A DNA stretch of 5,324 bases, taken from the NCBI GenBank assembly GCA_002367105.1, contig DFCS01000013.1, forward strand, positions 1 through 5,324, written 5' to 3'. Position 1 is the stretch's first letter; every line of letters starts with the position of its first letter. Origin of the DNA: Hungatella sp. UBA3048. Its GTDB lineage: Bacteria > Bacillota > Clostridia > Lachnospirales > Lachnospiraceae. Shown here piece after piece: positions 4,494 to 5,324 of the stretch. Under the pieces are notes generated by a model, which saw only the letters and a program-made list of their open reading frames with translations, ran no database searches and was not told the DNA's origin. The position numbers were made by a program, and so were the translations under genes.

Positions 4494-5324
4494 TTATGTG
4501 TCCAAATCATAACCGTCAAGGAAGTGATGTACATTTCCATTTTCCTTATATGCAATGATGGTATTTAAATTCACATTTTCCACGCTCTTAAAAATATTAC
4601 TTTCAATATACGGGTTTACTTTCTTTAACTGCCTGATTAAATCCTTTATCTCCATCCTCTTTGATCCGGTGCTGCCGTCAGTCCTGCAGGTCGTGCAGGT
4701 ATCCGTAAACCGGCATGCACATTGAATGAAGTGCAGATCATTGTAATCTCTCCAACCCTTAATGTCATCTTCCCGTATGAGATACATAGGGCGGATGAGT
4801 TCCATTCCTTCAAAATTTGTACTGTGCAGCTTGGGCATCATGGTCTGTATCTGTGCTCCGTACATCATGCCCATCAGAATTGTCTCAATGACATCATCGT
4901 AATGATGTCCCAGGGCAATCTTATTACAGCCCAGTTCCTTGGCCTTGCTGTACAAATAACCCCGCCTCATTCTGGCACACAGATAGCACGGAGATTTCTG
5001 TACATCATAAACCGCATCGAAAATCTGGGTTTCAAATACGGTAATGGGAATATTCAAAAGCTTTGCATTATTTTCAATTACCTGCCGGTTGGTTTCGTTG
5101 TAGCCTGGGTCCATGACAAGAAAAACCAGCTCAAAAGGAAACTTATTGTGCCGCCTCAATTCCTGAAACAGCTTTGCCATGAGCATGGAATCCTTACCAC
5201 CTGAAATACAGACAGCAACCCTGTCGTTTTCCTTAACCAGCTCATACTCATTAACAGCCTTGGCAAATCTACTGAACAGTTCCTTATGAAATTTCTTCCG
5301 GATGCTCTTTTCAATTTCTTCCAG
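4494..5324 (-). CDS. TtcA-family tRNA 2-thiocytidine-type PP-loop protein (5' partial)
   Basis: The frame is open to the right edge and stops with TAA at 4496-4494, giving 276 residues in the window; the start lies outside. An internal ATG at 5186 is not the start, because the codons upstream encode the PP-loop S41-GGKDS-M47 preceded by KENDRVAVCI. The PP-loop binds ATP to adenylate a tRNA base. C113-YL-C116 is the CxxC motif of TtcA/CTU1-type enzymes. GHHYDDVIET (139-148) is a conserved PP-loop motif. C202, C204, C210 and C213 form a second Cys cluster, and the C-terminal SKRMEIKDLI and ...HHFLDGYDLDT are typical of this clostridial branch. TtcA proteins thiolate C32 of certain tRNAs using a [4Fe-4S] cluster. 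The sequence is near full length, missing perhaps only a few N-terminal residues. Whether the target is C32 or another base cannot be told. It forms an operon with the downstream Rrf2 regulator. Confidence 0.88.
   Translation of the reverse strand: MEEIEKSIRKKFHKELFSRFAKAVNEYELVKENDRVAVCISGGKDSMLMAKLFQELRRHNKFPFELVFLVMDPGYNETNRQVIENNAKLLNIPITVFETQIFDAVYDVQKSPCYLCARMRRGYLYSKAKELGCNKIALGHHYDDVIETILMGMMYGAQIQTMMPKLHSTNFEGMELIRPMYLIREDDIKGWRDYNDLHFIQCACRFTDTCTTCRTDGSTGSKRMEIKDLIRQLKKVNPYIESNIFKSVENVNLNTIIAYKENGNVHHFLDGYDLDT

Noticed and set aside
4722..5204. 160-residue + strand frame
   Set aside because: It lies wholly opposite the TtcA-like gene, which has clear family motifs; its product shows no recognisable domain.

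Overview
The window looks like chromosomal DNA from an endospore-forming anaerobe of the Clostridia, most plausibly Lachnospiraceae-like. The evidence is the family mix: a collagen-like protein with a BclB-type C-terminal domain, a Cys-rich Rrf2 regulator, a clostridial TtcA-type PP-loop protein, a CAP-domain secreted protein, and a small Xre regulator paired with a membrane protein. AT-rich intergenic DNA and strong GGAGG ribosome sites fit. The taxon is inferred, not proven. I found no tRNA, rRNA, CRISPR array, insertion sequence or phage gene.

Layout. 1-724 (+): 3' part of a collagen-like exosporium protein, Gly-X-Y repeats then a BclB-like domain, closed by a strong terminator (807-840). 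1057-1745 (-): a two-gene cassette, a 66-residue Xre regulator with a near-consensus sigma-A promoter and a four-helix membrane protein, joined by an ATGA overlap and ended by a terminator (950-985). 1798-2191: a long gene-poor spacer. 2192-2941 (+): a YoaP-type protein, a GNAT acetyltransferase fused to a C-terminal domain. 2983-3051: a long hairpin best read as the terminator of the next, convergent gene. 3112-3897 (-): a secreted CAP-domain protein with an Asn/Gly/Thr repeat linker; its best start is a TTG, preceded by a 44-bp array of 11-bp repeats. 4038-5324 (-): an operon of a TtcA-type tRNA thiolation protein (5' end outside the window) and an Rrf2/IscR-like regulator.

How the genes relate. 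The segment is four or five independent transcription units rather than one pathway. The TtcA-like enzyme and the Rrf2 regulator probably share iron-sulfur biology: both have clustered cysteines and are co-transcribed. The Xre/membrane pair looks autoregulated. The collagen-like and CAP proteins are both surface- or spore-exposed proteins with repeat-coded regions. The most notable non-coding signal is the 11-bp array upstream of the CAP gene, whose hexamers and spacing resemble the WalR (YycF) binding box known from cell-wall hydrolase genes of Bacillus and Staphylococcus. I see no convincing wholly new multi-gene system.
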